Assembly (NCBI GenBank): GCA_965207915.1
Contig: OZ242304.1
Coordinates: 1 to 64,000, forward strand
Length of the DNA: 64,000 nucleotides
From: VXNJ01 sp009840625
GTDB taxonomy: Bacteria; Chloroflexota; UBA11872; VXNJ01
Direction of reading: 5' to 3'
Under the pieces are notes generated by a model, which saw only the letters and a list, made by a program, of their open reading frames with translations, did no database searches and was not told the DNA's origin. Shown one piece after another: positions 55,124-64,000 of the stretch. Each line of letters opens with the position of its first letter. The first letter of the stretch is position 1. Made by a program: the position numbers and the translations under genes.

Positions 55124-55958
55124 GCGGCGGCGCAGCGGCGCGCCGCGCGGGTTCCGCCCGCGGCGCTCGCGAGGGCAGAACCTCCTGGTCGATGCCGGGG
55201 TTGCAGAGCAAATCATCGCCGCGGCCCGGATCGAGCCGGATTCGGCGGTCCTGGAGATCGGCGCCGGCACCGGCGTCCTGACCCGCCCGCTGGCCGGGAT
55301 GGCCGGGCAGGTCGTCGCCGTGGAAGTGGATGCCGAACTGGCGATAGCGCTGCGTCGCCGGCTGCGCGGATACCCGAACGTGGCGGTTCTGCGGCGCGAC
55401 GCCCGCGCCCTCGATCTCGAACAGATTTTTCCCGACCGGCCTTACCAGGTGGTGGCCAACCTCCCTTATTCGGTAGGCACTCCGCTGCTGGTCGACCTGC
55501 TCCACAGCCGCAACCGTCCCAAGCGGCTTACCGTCATGCTGCAGCGCGAGGTGGCCGAGCGCATCTGCGCCGACCCCGGGGACTGGTCGGCGCTGACGGT
55601 GATGACGCGTCCGTTCGGTCGCGCCCGGATCGAATTCCTGGTGCCGCCGTCGGCTTTCTGGCCCCGGCCCAAGGTCACTTCGGCGGTGATCAGCGTTGAG
55701 ACCACCGGGCGGGATCGCAAGGACCCGCAGGTGGCCAGCGCGATTTGGCTCTCCCGGCACGCTTTCGCCCAGCGTCGCAAGAAACTCGTGAATTCAATCG
55801 CGGCCGGACTGCGCCTGGATCGCGACGCGGCCGTCAATCTCCTGACGGCGGCCGGTATCGACCCCGACGATCGGCCCGCCAACCTCGATCTGCCGGCCTG
55901 GTTGGCCCTTTCCGACGCCTTCCGGGAGGGGGTCGCAGGCGCCGATGGGTCTGGTTGA
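55104..55958 (+). CDS. rsmA: 16S rRNA (adenine-1518/1519) dimethyltransferase
   Basis: 284 residues from ATG 55104. SAM-binding loop EIGAGTGVLTRPLA, catalytic motif VVANLPYSVGTPLL, and the C-terminal helical domain with FAQRRKKLVNSI. It dimethylates two adenines at the 3' end of 16S rRNA. An ATG at 55080 is in frame but would overlap rdgB further and adds a non-family lead. The N-terminus is very Arg-rich (SARRRRSGAPRGFRPRRSRG) before QNLLVD, consistent with RNA binding. Confidence 0.94.
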   Translation: MNLSSARRRRSGAPRGFRPRRSRGQNLLVDAGVAEQIIAAARIEPDSAVLEIGAGTGVLTRPLAGMAGQVVAVEVDAELAIALRRRLRGYPNVAVLRRDARALDLEQIFPDRPYQVVANLPYSVGTPLLVDLLHSRNRPKRLTVMLQREVAERICADPGDWSALTVMTRPFGRARIEFLVPPSAFWPRPKVTSAVISVETTGRDRKDPQVASAIWLSRHAFAQRRKKLVNSIAAGLRLDRDAAVNLLTAAGIDPDDRPANLDLPAWLALSDAFREGVAGADGSG

Positions 55959-56562
55959 TCTCTTCCGGCGCGGACCGGAGCCGGAAAGACTGCTGGTTTT
56001 TCTGGGCAATCCCGGGCGCGAACACGCCGGCGCGCGGCACAATATCGGTTGGCGCGTGGGCCGCAAAATGCTTGCCGACAACCCCGGCCCGGGTCCCCGG
56101 CGGCGCTATCGCGGTCGCCTTGCGGTGCGCGAGATCGGCGGCGATCCCGTCGGACTGCTGTTTCCGCACACTTTCATGAACGCGTCCGGCAATTCGGTGC
56201 GTGCGGCGCTCGGAGGCCTGGGCCTGGCGACGGACCGCTTGGTCGTGATCCATGACGATATGGATCTGGGTTTTGCCAGCCTGCGCGTCCGCTTTGGCGG
56301 CTCGGCCGGCGGTCACCGCGGGATCAGGTCGATCATCGCCGCGTTGGGAACCGACCAGTTCCTGCGCTTCAAGCTCGGGATCGGACGTCCGCCGCCGGGC
56401 CTGGATCCGGCCGAGTACGTGCTGCAGGGGTTTACGCGGGCCCAGAAACCGGCGGTCGAGCGGATGGTCGCCGCCGCTCAGGCGGGGCTCTCCGAAGCGG
56501 GGATTGCAACGCCCGAGCAGTTGATGAACCGGTTCAACCGCAACTGGGCCGACCCGCGTTGA
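55945..56562 (+). CDS. pth: Peptidyl-tRNA hydrolase
   Basis: 205 residues. Catalytic His in GARHNIGW, FMNASGNSVRAAL and HDDMDLGFASLRVRFGGSAG are the conserved core. It releases peptides from drop-off peptidyl-tRNA. ATG 55945 overlaps rsmA by 14 bases. The last base of its final sense codon begins the TTG of mfd. Confidence 0.95.
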   Translation: MGLVDLFRRGPEPERLLVFLGNPGREHAGARHNIGWRVGRKMLADNPGPGPRRRYRGRLAVREIGGDPVGLLFPHTFMNASGNSVRAALGGLGLATDRLVVIHDDMDLGFASLRVRFGGSAGGHRGIRSIIAALGTDQFLRFKLGIGRPPPGLDPAEYVLQGFTRAQKPAVERMVAAAQAGLSEAGIATPEQLMNRFNRNWADPR

Positions 56563-59500
56563 GACCCGATCGGATCGCGGCCCGGTTGACCGAGACCGCC
56601 GAGATCGCGGCGGCCGTCGAACGGGCCGCCGCCGACGACCCGTCCACGGTCGTGGCCATGCCGGCCACCCACGCGATTCTGCTGGCCGAGGTCGTTGTAC
56701 GCAGCGCCCGCCCGCATCTTCTGGTGGTCGCCGACGAGAACCGCGCCGAGGAGCTCCTGCGTGAATTCGAACTTTGGGCGGGCGGACTGGAGGTACTGCC
56801 GTTCCCCGCGCCCGACCACCTTATGCATGCCCAGGTGAGCACCGACCACGGCATCCTGGCCGCCCGCAGCCGTGTTCTAAAGCGCCTGACGCTGGCCGCG
56901 TCGGCCCCGGTTGATCGGGGATTCCTGATCGTTGCCTCGGCCCGGGCGCTTTTGCCCAAGCTCTGCCCGGCCCGCGAGTTCGCGGAACGTCTGCTGGCCC
57001 TGGAACCCGGCATGGTGCTGCCCCCGGCGCGGTTGGCCAAGCGTCTGCTTGACCTGGGTTTTCGACGTTCGCCGCTGGTGGAGGAGCCGGGCGAATTCGT
57101 CCAGCGGGGCGGCCTGCTGGACTTCTTTCCAGCCGATTCGGCGCATCCCATCCGGGTCGATTTCTTCGATGACGAGATCGAATCGCTGCGTTATTTCGAG
57201 GTCGCCGACCAGCGCTCCGGCGCCCCTCTGGAGACCTGGGAGGTCGCGTCCGCGACCGAGCATCCGGTCTGGCGCGGCCCGCAGGTGGCGGCGGATCTGG
57301 GCAAGCTCGACATCGATGGTCTCAGACGCGCCGACCAGGACCGACTGTATCGCCAGCTGGCCCTGCTGGCCGAGGGGTCGTATTTCGACGCTGCGCCTTT
57401 TCTCTTGGCCTCCGGCCAGGGCGAATCCTCCAGCCTGCTTGACTTCGCCGGCGCCGTGCGCCTGGTGGCCGAAGATCCCGACGCGATAGCCTGGGCCCTG
57501 CGCGAACAGTCCGGCGCCGAGGAGCGCCTGCGCGCTCAACTGCTCAAGGACCGCCAGTTGCCGCGCGGAATCGGAACACCGCTAAACGACCCGGCGCCGC
57601 TTATCAGGGCGCTCGAGTCCGCCCATCTCAAGCTGCTGCAGAGCGGTTCGGGGCCCGGTGCCGACGAGGTTTACGCCACCGAGGCTTTTTCCTCGCCCGA
57701 ATCGTACGGCGGGCGGCTGCTGCACATGGCCAACGAACTGGCCGAGAGCGGGCTGGCGACGATCCTGGCCAGCTACCAGGGGGACCGACTGGTCGACCTG
57801 CTGACCGAGCACGGAGTCTGGGCCACGCCGCTGGCCGAGGCCGGCGGCCGGCTCGGGCCGGGTGACGTGGTGGTCGTTCGGGCCTCGCTGATGCGGGGCT
57901 GGCGGCACCGCGACCTGGGCCTGCAGCTGCTCACCGACGCCGAGATTTTCGGGCGGATGCGCCGCCGCGCCGCGCCGGCCGCCAAACCGGCCGTCGACGA
58001 GGAATTCCTGCTTGATCTGTCCGAAGGGGACTACGTCGTCCACGTCGAGCACGGAATCGGGCGTTACCGGGGCGTGGTGCGGCTAGCCAATGCGGCCGGC
58101 GACCGCGAGTATCTGCAGATCGAATACGCCCGCGACGGCAAGCTCTACGTCCCGGTCGATCAGCTGGGCCGGGTGCAGCGGTTCGTCGGCGCCGGCGAAG
58201 CCACTCCCAGGCTTTCCCGGTTGGGCACCAAGGACTGGACCCGCGCCAAGCGAAAGGCGTCCGGGGCGGCGCGCGAGATTGCGGCCGAGCTGCTCGAGAT
58301 CTACGCCACCCGCGAGAGCGGTCCGGGTCACTCGTTCGGACCGGACTCGGACTGGCAGCTTTCCATGGAGCAGGCATTTCCGTTCGTTGAAACTCCCGAC
58401 CAGCTCACCGCCATAGAGCAGGTGAAGGCCGACATGGAGTCCGACCGGCCGATGGACCGCCTTATCTGCGGCGACGTCGGATTCGGAAAGACCGAGGTCG
58501 CGGTGCGGGCCGCGTTCAAGGCCGCCCAGGAGGGTAAACAGGTCGCCATCCTGGTGCCGACCACGATTCTGGCGCAGCAGCACCACGATACCTTTCGGCG
58601 CCGGCTCGGTTCCTTTCCGCTGCGGGTGGCGCTGCTCTCCCGCTTCCAGTCGCCCGGGCGCCAAAAAAAGATCGTCGCGGATCTGGAAACCGGTGCCGTC
58701 GATATCGTCATCGGCACCCACCGATTGCTCTCGCGCGACATCAATTTCGCCGACCTGGGCCTGGTGGTTGTAGACGAGGAGCAGCGGTTCGGCGTGGCCC
58801 AGAAGGAACGCCTTAAGAAACTGCGCGCCGAGGTGGACGTCCTGACCCTCACCGCCACCCCTATTCCGCGTACCCTACACATGGCGCTGACCGAGGTGCG
58901 CGACATTTCGGTGATCGAATCGCCCCCGCACGACCGCCGACCGGTCAAGTCGTACGTGACCGCCTACGACGAGGGCGTCGTCCGCGAGGCGATCGATTCC
59001 GAACTGGCCCGCGGCGGCCAGGTGTTCGTCGTCCACAACCGGGTCAATTCGATCTACGGCGCGGCCGCCAAGATCTCCAGGATCTGTCCCGGCGCCAAGG
59101 TGGCGGTAGCCCACGGCCAGATGCCGTCGAGCGCGCTGGAGTCGGTGATGGTCGAATTCGCGGGCGGCCAGCACGACGTCCTGGTCTGCACCGCGATCAT
59201 CGAAAACGGGGTCGACCTGCCGAACGTCAATACCCTGGTCGTAGACGAATGCTGGATGTTCGGGCTGGCCCAGCTGTACCAGCTGCGCGGTCGGGTGGGG
59301 AGGTCGGCAACCCAGGCCTACGCGTATTTCCTCTACTCGCGCGAGGACCGCCTGACCGAAGCGGCGCAAAAACGCCTGCAGGCCGTGCTGGAGGCCAACG
59401 ATCTCGGCGCCGGCCTGCGCCTGGCGATGCGGGATCTGCAGATCCGCGGCGCCGGCGACATGCTGGGCGCCAACCAGTCCGGATTCGCCAATTCGGTTGG

Positions 59501-60041
59501 CCTCTACATGTATCTGCAGATGGTCCGCGACGCGGTCCGCGAGGCCAAGGGATCAGGGCCCGCCGACGGCCAGCAGCGACGCCCGCTCACCCCGGTCGAT
59601 TTGCCGCTGAGCGCCTACATCCCCGACGAATACGCCGGAACGTACGCGGCCAAGCTGCGCGAATACCAGCGCCTGGTGCGCGCCGACACGGTGAGCGCGG
59701 TCGAAGCGGTGGCCGCGGGCCTGCGCGACCGGTTCGGCGAGTTCCCCGATCCGGTGGCCAACCTCATATACGTGGCCAAGGTGCGCGCTCACGCCACCGA
59801 ACTGGGGATCGATTCGATCGCCACCACCGGCGCCGACCTGGTGATGCGTATGGACCCCGAGAGATTCGTCGACCGCGCCGATTTGCGGCGTCGACTGGGC
59901 CCCGGCGCGCGCCTCGGACAGCTCGGGATCACCTGGCCGGACTTTGAAGATTTCCCGGACTGGCGCCAGCGCCTGCTCGGCTACTTTGAGCACTCTCGCG
60001 CCGATCGGGTCGGACGCTCGGCGCCCGCCGCACCGGGCTAG
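56559..60041 (+). CDS. mfd: Transcription-repair coupling factor
   Basis: 1160 residues, the usual length. It displaces stalled RNA polymerase and recruits UvrA. UvrB-homology region with DFFPADSAHPIRVDFFDDEI, polymerase-interacting domain YVVHVEHGIGRYRG (near 491), translocase motifs CGDVGFGKTEVA (near 639), DEEQRFGV (near 739) and the C-terminal TRCF domain (PLSAYIPDEYAGT). TTG start at 56559 overlaps the pth TGA (TTGA). Last gene of the amidohydrolase-rdgB-rsmA-pth-mfd string. Confidence 0.96.
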   Translation: MRPDRIAARLTETAEIAAAVERAAADDPSTVVAMPATHAILLAEVVVRSARPHLLVVADENRAEELLREFELWAGGLEVLPFPAPDHLMHAQVSTDHGILAARSRVLKRLTLAASAPVDRGFLIVASARALLPKLCPAREFAERLLALEPGMVLPPARLAKRLLDLGFRRSPLVEEPGEFVQRGGLLDFFPADSAHPIRVDFFDDEIESLRYFEVADQRSGAPLETWEVASATEHPVWRGPQVAADLGKLDIDGLRRADQDRLYRQLALLAEGSYFDAAPFLLASGQGESSSLLDFAGAVRLVAEDPDAIAWALREQSGAEERLRAQLLKDRQLPRGIGTPLNDPAPLIRALESAHLKLLQSGSGPGADEVYATEAFSSPESYGGRLLHMANELAESGLATILASYQGDRLVDLLTEHGVWATPLAEAGGRLGPGDVVVVRASLMRGWRHRDLGLQLLTDAEIFGRMRRRAAPAAKPAVDEEFLLDLSEGDYVVHVEHGIGRYRGVVRLANAAGDREYLQIEYARDGKLYVPVDQLGRVQRFVGAGEATPRLSRLGTKDWTRAKRKASGAAREIAAELLEIYATRESGPGHSFGPDSDWQLSMEQAFPFVETPDQLTAIEQVKADMESDRPMDRLICGDVGFGKTEVAVRAAFKAAQEGKQVAILVPTTILAQQHHDTFRRRLGSFPLRVALLSRFQSPGRQKKIVADLETGAVDIVIGTHRLLSRDINFADLGLVVVDEEQRFGVAQKERLKKLRAEVDVLTLTATPIPRTLHMALTEVRDISVIESPPHDRRPVKSYVTAYDEGVVREAIDSELARGGQVFVVHNRVNSIYGAAAKISRICPGAKVAVAHGQMPSSALESVMVEFAGGQHDVLVCTAIIENGVDLPNVNTLVVDECWMFGLAQLYQLRGRVGRSATQAYAYFLYSREDRLTEAAQKRLQAVLEANDLGAGLRLAMRDLQIRGAGDMLGANQSGFANSVGLYMYLQMVRDAVREAKGSGPADGQQRRPLTPVDLPLSAYIPDEYAGTYAAKLREYQRLVRADTVSAVEAVAAGLRDRFGEFPDPVANLIYVAKVRAHATELGIDSIATTGADLVMRMDPERFVDRADLRRRLGPGARLGQLGITWPDFEDFPDWRQRLLGYFEHSRADRVGRSAPAAPG

Positions 60042-60046
60042 ACCTG

Positions 60047-60072
60047 CCCAACCCTTATCTGCTAAGGTTGGG
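60047..60072 (+). terminator. Likely intrinsic terminator after mfd
   Basis: CCCAACC and CTTA pair with TAAG and GTTGGG around a TCTGC loop (10 pairs, one bulged C), followed by TGCTTT. It lies 5 bases after the mfd stop. Confidence 0.5.
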
Positions 60073-60194
60073 TGCTTTGACGCGCGACGGCCCAACCGAG
60101 CGGACCGGGCCGGCGCCGAAGACCGCGCATCTTACCCGCGCCGGCGGCGGCCGAATCTGGGCCGCAATCGAAACCTCCCTGAACCAAAAAGACC

Positions 60195-62579
60195 ATGGCC
60201 CAACGCCGCAAATCCCCCACCAAGCGCCGTTCCCGACCTGCGCCGAATCTCGTGATCGTCGAATCCGGGACCAAGGCGCAGACCATCAAGCGCTATCTCG
60301 GGCGGGACTACGACGTGCTGGCTTCGGTCGGACACGTCCGCGACCTGCCCAAGGGCAATCTGGGCGTGGACATCGAGAACGAATTCACGCCGACCTACGT
60401 TGTCCCGCGCGACAAGCAGAAGACCGTGACCCAGATCCGCAAGGCGGCCGCGGCCTCGGACTCGGTGCTTCTGGCCACCGACCCCGACCGCGAGGGCGAG
60501 GCCATTGCCTGGCACCTAATGGCGGCGGCCGACCTGGACGAGAAAAAGACCAGCCGGGTGCGGTTTCATGAAATCACCGAATCGGCGGTACGCGACGCGC
60601 TGAATTCCCCGGAGCCGGTCGACGACCGTTTGGTCGAGGCGCAGCAGGCGCGCCGGGTTTTGGACCGGCTGGTGGGATTCAAGATCTCGCCCATCCTGCG
60701 ACGCCGGATTCCGGGCGGATCCTCGGCCGGCCGGGTCCAGAGCGTGGCGTTGCGCATCGTTGTCGACCGCGAGCGACAGCGACGCGAGTTCGTGCCCGAG
60801 GAGTGGTGGACCGTAGACGGCCGGTTCGGTGATCCCGGAACCGGTGTTGCCGCGTTCTCCGCCCGGTTGCACCGGGAGGGCAAGGAACTCAGGCTCGATG
60901 CCGCCTCCGCCGAGGCCCTGCTCGATCCGTTGGGGCAGGCCGAATACCAAGTGACCGACCGGCAACAGAGCGACCGGCGCCTGCGCCCGCAGGCACCCTT
61001 TACGACCGCCAGCCTGCAGCGAGCGGCCTCCAACCGCCTGGGGCTCTCGCCCTCGCGGACGATGCGCATCGCCCAGCGCCTGTACGAAGGCGTTAGGGTC
61101 CCGGGTCGCGGCCAGATCGGTCTGATCACCTATATGCGAACCGATTCGGTCAGCGTGTCCGGCCAGGCCCTTGACGCCGTCCGCGGATATGTCCGGACCG
61201 AACTCGGCGAGGATTTTCTGCCCGCGCGGCCCAATTCATACAAGACCCGGACCCGCAACGCGCAGGAGGCCCACGAGGCGATCCGGCCCACCGAGGTCGC
61301 CCTTTCGGCGGCAGTGCTCGGCGAGGCCCTGGATTCGGACCAGCGCAAGCTCTACGATCTGATCTGGCGTCAGTTCGTCGCCAGTCAGATGGTGCCCGGG
61401 ACCGCGCGGCGCCTGGCGCTCGACGTGGCCGCGGGAACCGATTCAGAGCACGTATTCAGGGTCACCGCCTCGCGTGTCATCGAACCGGGCTGCCTTCAGG
61501 TGGCAAGTTACGGTCCGCGAATCAGCGCCGAGGAATCGGACCGCTTCGACTACCTGAGCGGACGCGCCGTGGGCGACCCGATCGAATTGCTCGAGATCGA
61601 ATCGCAAAAGCACGCCTCCGAGCCGCCGCCGCGCTATACCGAGGCCGGCCTGATCAAGGTGCTTGAAGACGAAGGCATAGGGCGCCCCAGCACCTATGCG
61701 GCGATCATCCGGACGCTCAAGGACCGCCAGTACGTGTCAAGCCAGCGCCGAGTCCTAGAACCCACCCAGGTAGGCGAATTCGTAACCGATGCAATGGCCG
61801 AGTTCTTCGCCGACATAGTCGACGTGGCGTTCACCGCGCGGATGGAAACCGAGCTCGACCGCGTTGCGAGCGGCGAACTCGGCTGGGTGGATGCCACCGG
61901 CGAGTTCTGGGAACGCCTGGACCGGGACCTTACAAATGCCTGGGAGAACCTGAAGAAGCCGGTCGCCGACGAATTGCTGGACGAGGAATGCCCCCGATGT
62001 TCGCGTCAGTTGGTCAAACGGCTGGGCCGGAACGGCATTTTCGTGGGCTGTTCGGGATTCCCTGAGTGCCGGTTCACCCGCGACCTGCAGGACTCCGGCA
62101 ACGGCGAGGAACCGACCGCGGTCGGCGAACCCTGCCCGGACTGCGGTTCGGACCTGGTCTACAAACAGGGCCGGTTCGGCCGGTTCATCGGTTGCGAGTC
62201 CTATCCCGACTGCCGCTACACGCGCCAGATCACCGAGCCGACCGGAGTGCAGTGCCCGGATTGCGGCGAGGGACAGCTGGTAGTGAAAAAGACCCGCCGC
62301 GGCCGGACCTTCTACGGCTGCGAGCGCTACCCGGCCTGCGAGTATTCGACCTGGCAGGACCCGCGCCAGAAGCCGGCCCAGAGCGCCCCTCCCAAAACTG
62401 CCAAAAAATCCGCGAAAAGCGAGCCGGGCAGTGCCATCGTGGGCGAATGCCCGCGTTGCGGCAAGGAGCTGGGCGTCAAGCGCGGACGCTACGGCGAATT
62501 TGTGGGCTGCAGCGGGTTCCCGGGATGCCGCTTCACCGGCAAGATCGCCGATTACGTCGCCGCTGAATCGTCCGGTTAG
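60195..62579 (+). CDS. topA: DNA topoisomerase I
   Basis: 794 residues, type IA. TOPRIM region VIVESGTKAQTI and TDPDREGEAIAWH near the start, catalytic Tyr in GLITYMRTDS near residue 313, then EDEGIGRPSTYAAI. The C-terminus has four zinc-ribbon repeats of the form CPxCx...GCxxxPxC, each with the aromatic GxF(V/I)GC pattern. It relaxes negative supercoils. ATG 60195. Converges on the helicase gene with a 4-base overlap of stop codons. Confidence 0.97.
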   Translation: MAQRRKSPTKRRSRPAPNLVIVESGTKAQTIKRYLGRDYDVLASVGHVRDLPKGNLGVDIENEFTPTYVVPRDKQKTVTQIRKAAAASDSVLLATDPDREGEAIAWHLMAAADLDEKKTSRVRFHEITESAVRDALNSPEPVDDRLVEAQQARRVLDRLVGFKISPILRRRIPGGSSAGRVQSVALRIVVDRERQRREFVPEEWWTVDGRFGDPGTGVAAFSARLHREGKELRLDAASAEALLDPLGQAEYQVTDRQQSDRRLRPQAPFTTASLQRAASNRLGLSPSRTMRIAQRLYEGVRVPGRGQIGLITYMRTDSVSVSGQALDAVRGYVRTELGEDFLPARPNSYKTRTRNAQEAHEAIRPTEVALSAAVLGEALDSDQRKLYDLIWRQFVASQMVPGTARRLALDVAAGTDSEHVFRVTASRVIEPGCLQVASYGPRISAEESDRFDYLSGRAVGDPIELLEIESQKHASEPPPRYTEAGLIKVLEDEGIGRPSTYAAIIRTLKDRQYVSSQRRVLEPTQVGEFVTDAMAEFFADIVDVAFTARMETELDRVASGELGWVDATGEFWERLDRDLTNAWENLKKPVADELLDEECPRCSRQLVKRLGRNGIFVGCSGFPECRFTRDLQDSGNGEEPTAVGEPCPDCGSDLVYKQGRFGRFIGCESYPDCRYTRQITEPTGVQCPDCGEGQLVVKKTRRGRTFYGCERYPACEYSTWQDPRQKPAQSAPPKTAKKSAKSEPGSAIVGECPRCGKELGVKRGRYGEFVGCSGFPGCRFTGKIADYVAAESSG

Positions 62580-64000
62580 GACTGACCGCGCGTTCCGGCC
62601 AGGTGCGCCCGCACCTTGCTGATTTCGCGGGTCACCGGGACCGCCGGCAGGGCGTCCAGCAGGAATCGGCCGTAGCGCCGGGTTAGGATCCGGTCCTCGA
62701 GCAGGGCCAGGACGCCGCGGTCCCGGCGGCTGCGGATGAGTCGCCCGAATCCCTGCTTCAGATCCATCGCCGCCAGCGGCAGCGAAAGGGCAATGAAAGA
62801 TGAACGGCCTTCGGCGTCTATGGCCCGGCACCGCGCCGCAAAAACCGGTTCTGCGGGCGAAGGGAACGGCAGGCGGTCGACTATCACCATCGATAGCGCG
62901 CGTCCCGGAATATCCACGCCCTGCCAGAAGCTCTTGGTGGCAAATAGGACCGCGTTCCGCTCTCGGCGAAACCGGCTGATCAAAGCGGCCGGCGAGGCCC
63001 GGCCCTGCAACAGGAACGTGCGCCCGGCGGCCCGCTCGGCGACCAGTTCGTGGTACTGGAACATGCGCCGGCGGCTGGTGCAGAGCACGAAAACTCCGCC
63101 GTCGCTGGCGGAAATCAAATCGACGATCTGGTCCACCACCGGCGCCAGCGCGCCGCGTTCATCCCCGACTGCCGGCGGCGGAAGATCCCGGGGAACGTAG
63201 AGCAGGGCCTGGCGCTCGTGATCGAACGGGCTCTCCAGCGCCAGTTCGTCGGCCTCGCCGACCCCCAGCCGCTCGCGGGTGAACCCGAATCCGTGTGCGG
63301 TGGCCAGGGTCGCCGAGGTAAGCGTCACCGCGGTCGCCGGCCTGGTCGGGCCGAACATCTGGGCTTCAAGAATCGGCCCAACCGAAAGCGGCGTGGACAG
63401 CAGCGCGTAGCGGCCCTGGCGGTCGGGCTGCAGGTGCAAGACCCATTCGGGATCGGGGTCGTCGAGCAGGCGATGCAAAGCCTCGTGCTGGGCCAAAAGG
63501 TTGGAGGCCACCGGAATTAGCGGATCGAATTGGGAGTTTTCGGTTTCGATCCGTTCCTCGAGCGACCGTTTCATTGCATCAATCGTGCTGATCAGGCCGG
63601 CCGCTGCTTCGGAGATGAAGCCGACGAAACCCTCGTGGGCGGCTGCGTCGATGACGACCTGGCGCCGATAGGGACCGTCGTCGGCCCCGCCGGCCACGTC
63701 CTGGACATATCGTTCAAGCCGATTAAAGAAAGGGTCGGCCGCGTTGTCCAAGCCCCCTCCGGCCGGGATTCGGGTACCGGACAGTTGGCTGGCGGTTCGC
63801 AGGTTGCGGGCGATTCGGCGCCAGCGCGAGCGCGAGACCTCGATCGAAAACGCGCTTGAGGCGAACCCCTCCAACTGATGGGCTTCGTCGATGACCGCCA
63901 GGTCGTGCGCTGGCAGCAACGGCTCGGCGCCGGGCTGGGGCGAGATGCCGGCCAGGTACAGCGCCTGGTTGGTCACAATCACGTCGGCTTCGGCGGCCTC
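62576..64000 (-). CDS. DinG-like ATP-dependent helicase (5' end outside window)
   Basis: 475 codons visible, without the Walker A and iron-cluster part. The DEAH-type box is IDEAHQLEGF, followed by TLTSATLATAHGFGFTRERL, FVLCTSRRRMFQYHEL, FATKSFWQGVDIPG and QGFGRLIRSRRDRGVLALLE, the order of motifs III to VI in DinG/XPD helicases. The first residues (EAAEADVIVTNQALYL) are internal. It should unwind DNA in a 5'-3' direction. Confidence 0.9.
   Translation of the reverse strand, partial: EAAEADVIVTNQALYLAGISPQPGAEPLLPAHDLAVIDEAHQLEGFASSAFSIEVSRSRWRRIARNLRTASQLSGTRIPAGGGLDNAADPFFNRLERYVQDVAGGADDGPYRRQVVIDAAAHEGFVGFISEAAAGLISTIDAMKRSLEERIETENSQFDPLIPVASNLLAQHEALHRLLDDPDPEWVLHLQPDRQGRYALLSTPLSVGPILEAQMFGPTRPATAVTLTSATLATAHGFGFTRERLGVGEADELALESPFDHERQALLYVPRDLPPPAVGDERGALAPVVDQIVDLISASDGGVFVLCTSRRRMFQYHELVAERAAGRTFLLQGRASPAALISRFRRERNAVLFATKSFWQGVDIPGRALSMVIVDRLPFPSPAEPVFAARCRAIDAEGRSSFIALSLPLAAMDLKQGFGRLIRSRRDRGVLALLEDRILTRRYGRFLLDALPAVPVTREISKVRAHLAGTRGQS

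Overview
The window is GC-rich bacterial chromosome that I infer comes from a Chloroflexota lineage, probably an uncultured marine or host-associated one. The inference rests on gene content: very large secreted proteins built from anchor-like, Calx-beta and fibronectin modules, a secreted protein with a C-terminal 'GFP' aromatic repeat, a stand-alone DUF2344 protein, and a flavin-dependent oxidoreductase, hydantoinase-B and SMP-30 repertoire. No rRNA or marker phylogeny was available, so the phylum is a suggestion only.

Layout. Positions 1-8074 hold the end of a membrane protein and a 2507-residue secreted modular protein, preceded by two adjoining hairpins. Positions 8087-13835 are a gene graveyard: a DNA methyltransferase with frameshifts, split by an IS21 element and ending at an IS630 element, then a 5'-truncated, frameshifted FAD oxidoreductase. 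Positions 13921-21185 carry an MMPL/RND exporter, an unusual GPP34-cytochrome P450 fusion, msrA, and a lower-GC orphan gene with a TOPRIM-like (OLD-type) nuclease domain. Positions 21202-27639 are a second insertion hotspot: an IS110 element next to an IS1182-type transposase remnant, then a Rieske oxygenase cut in two by an IS1380 element that is itself interrupted by a second IS110. Both host reading frames can be restored exactly by removing the inserts at their flanking repeats.

From 27756 the sequence is mostly ordinary chromosome: tRNA-Gln, a secreted leucine-rich-repeat protein, a Nudix hydrolase overlapping gltX, an IS481 element landed on the gltX stop codon (stop preserved by the 8-bp duplication), a GH4 glycosidase-SDR pair, nth, an SMP-30 lactonase, tRNA-Lys, a vapBC-type toxin-antitoxin pair with a visible promoter and operator, a small kinase with a DUF2344 protein, HNH nuclease, tatA and pyrE.

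Positions 44095-64000 are dense housekeeping operons with 4- to 44-base overlaps: pyrimidine phosphorylase-valS-hydantoinase B-GNAT-flavin oxidoreductase; hemW-thpR on the opposite strand; amidohydrolase-rdgB-rsmA-pth-mfd; then topA, converging on a DinG-like helicase that runs off the window. The strongest candidates for follow-up are the P450 fusion without the usual I-helix acid/threonine pair, the orphan TOPRIM gene, the structured RNA upstream of the first IS110 transposase, and the nested, exactly reversible insertions.
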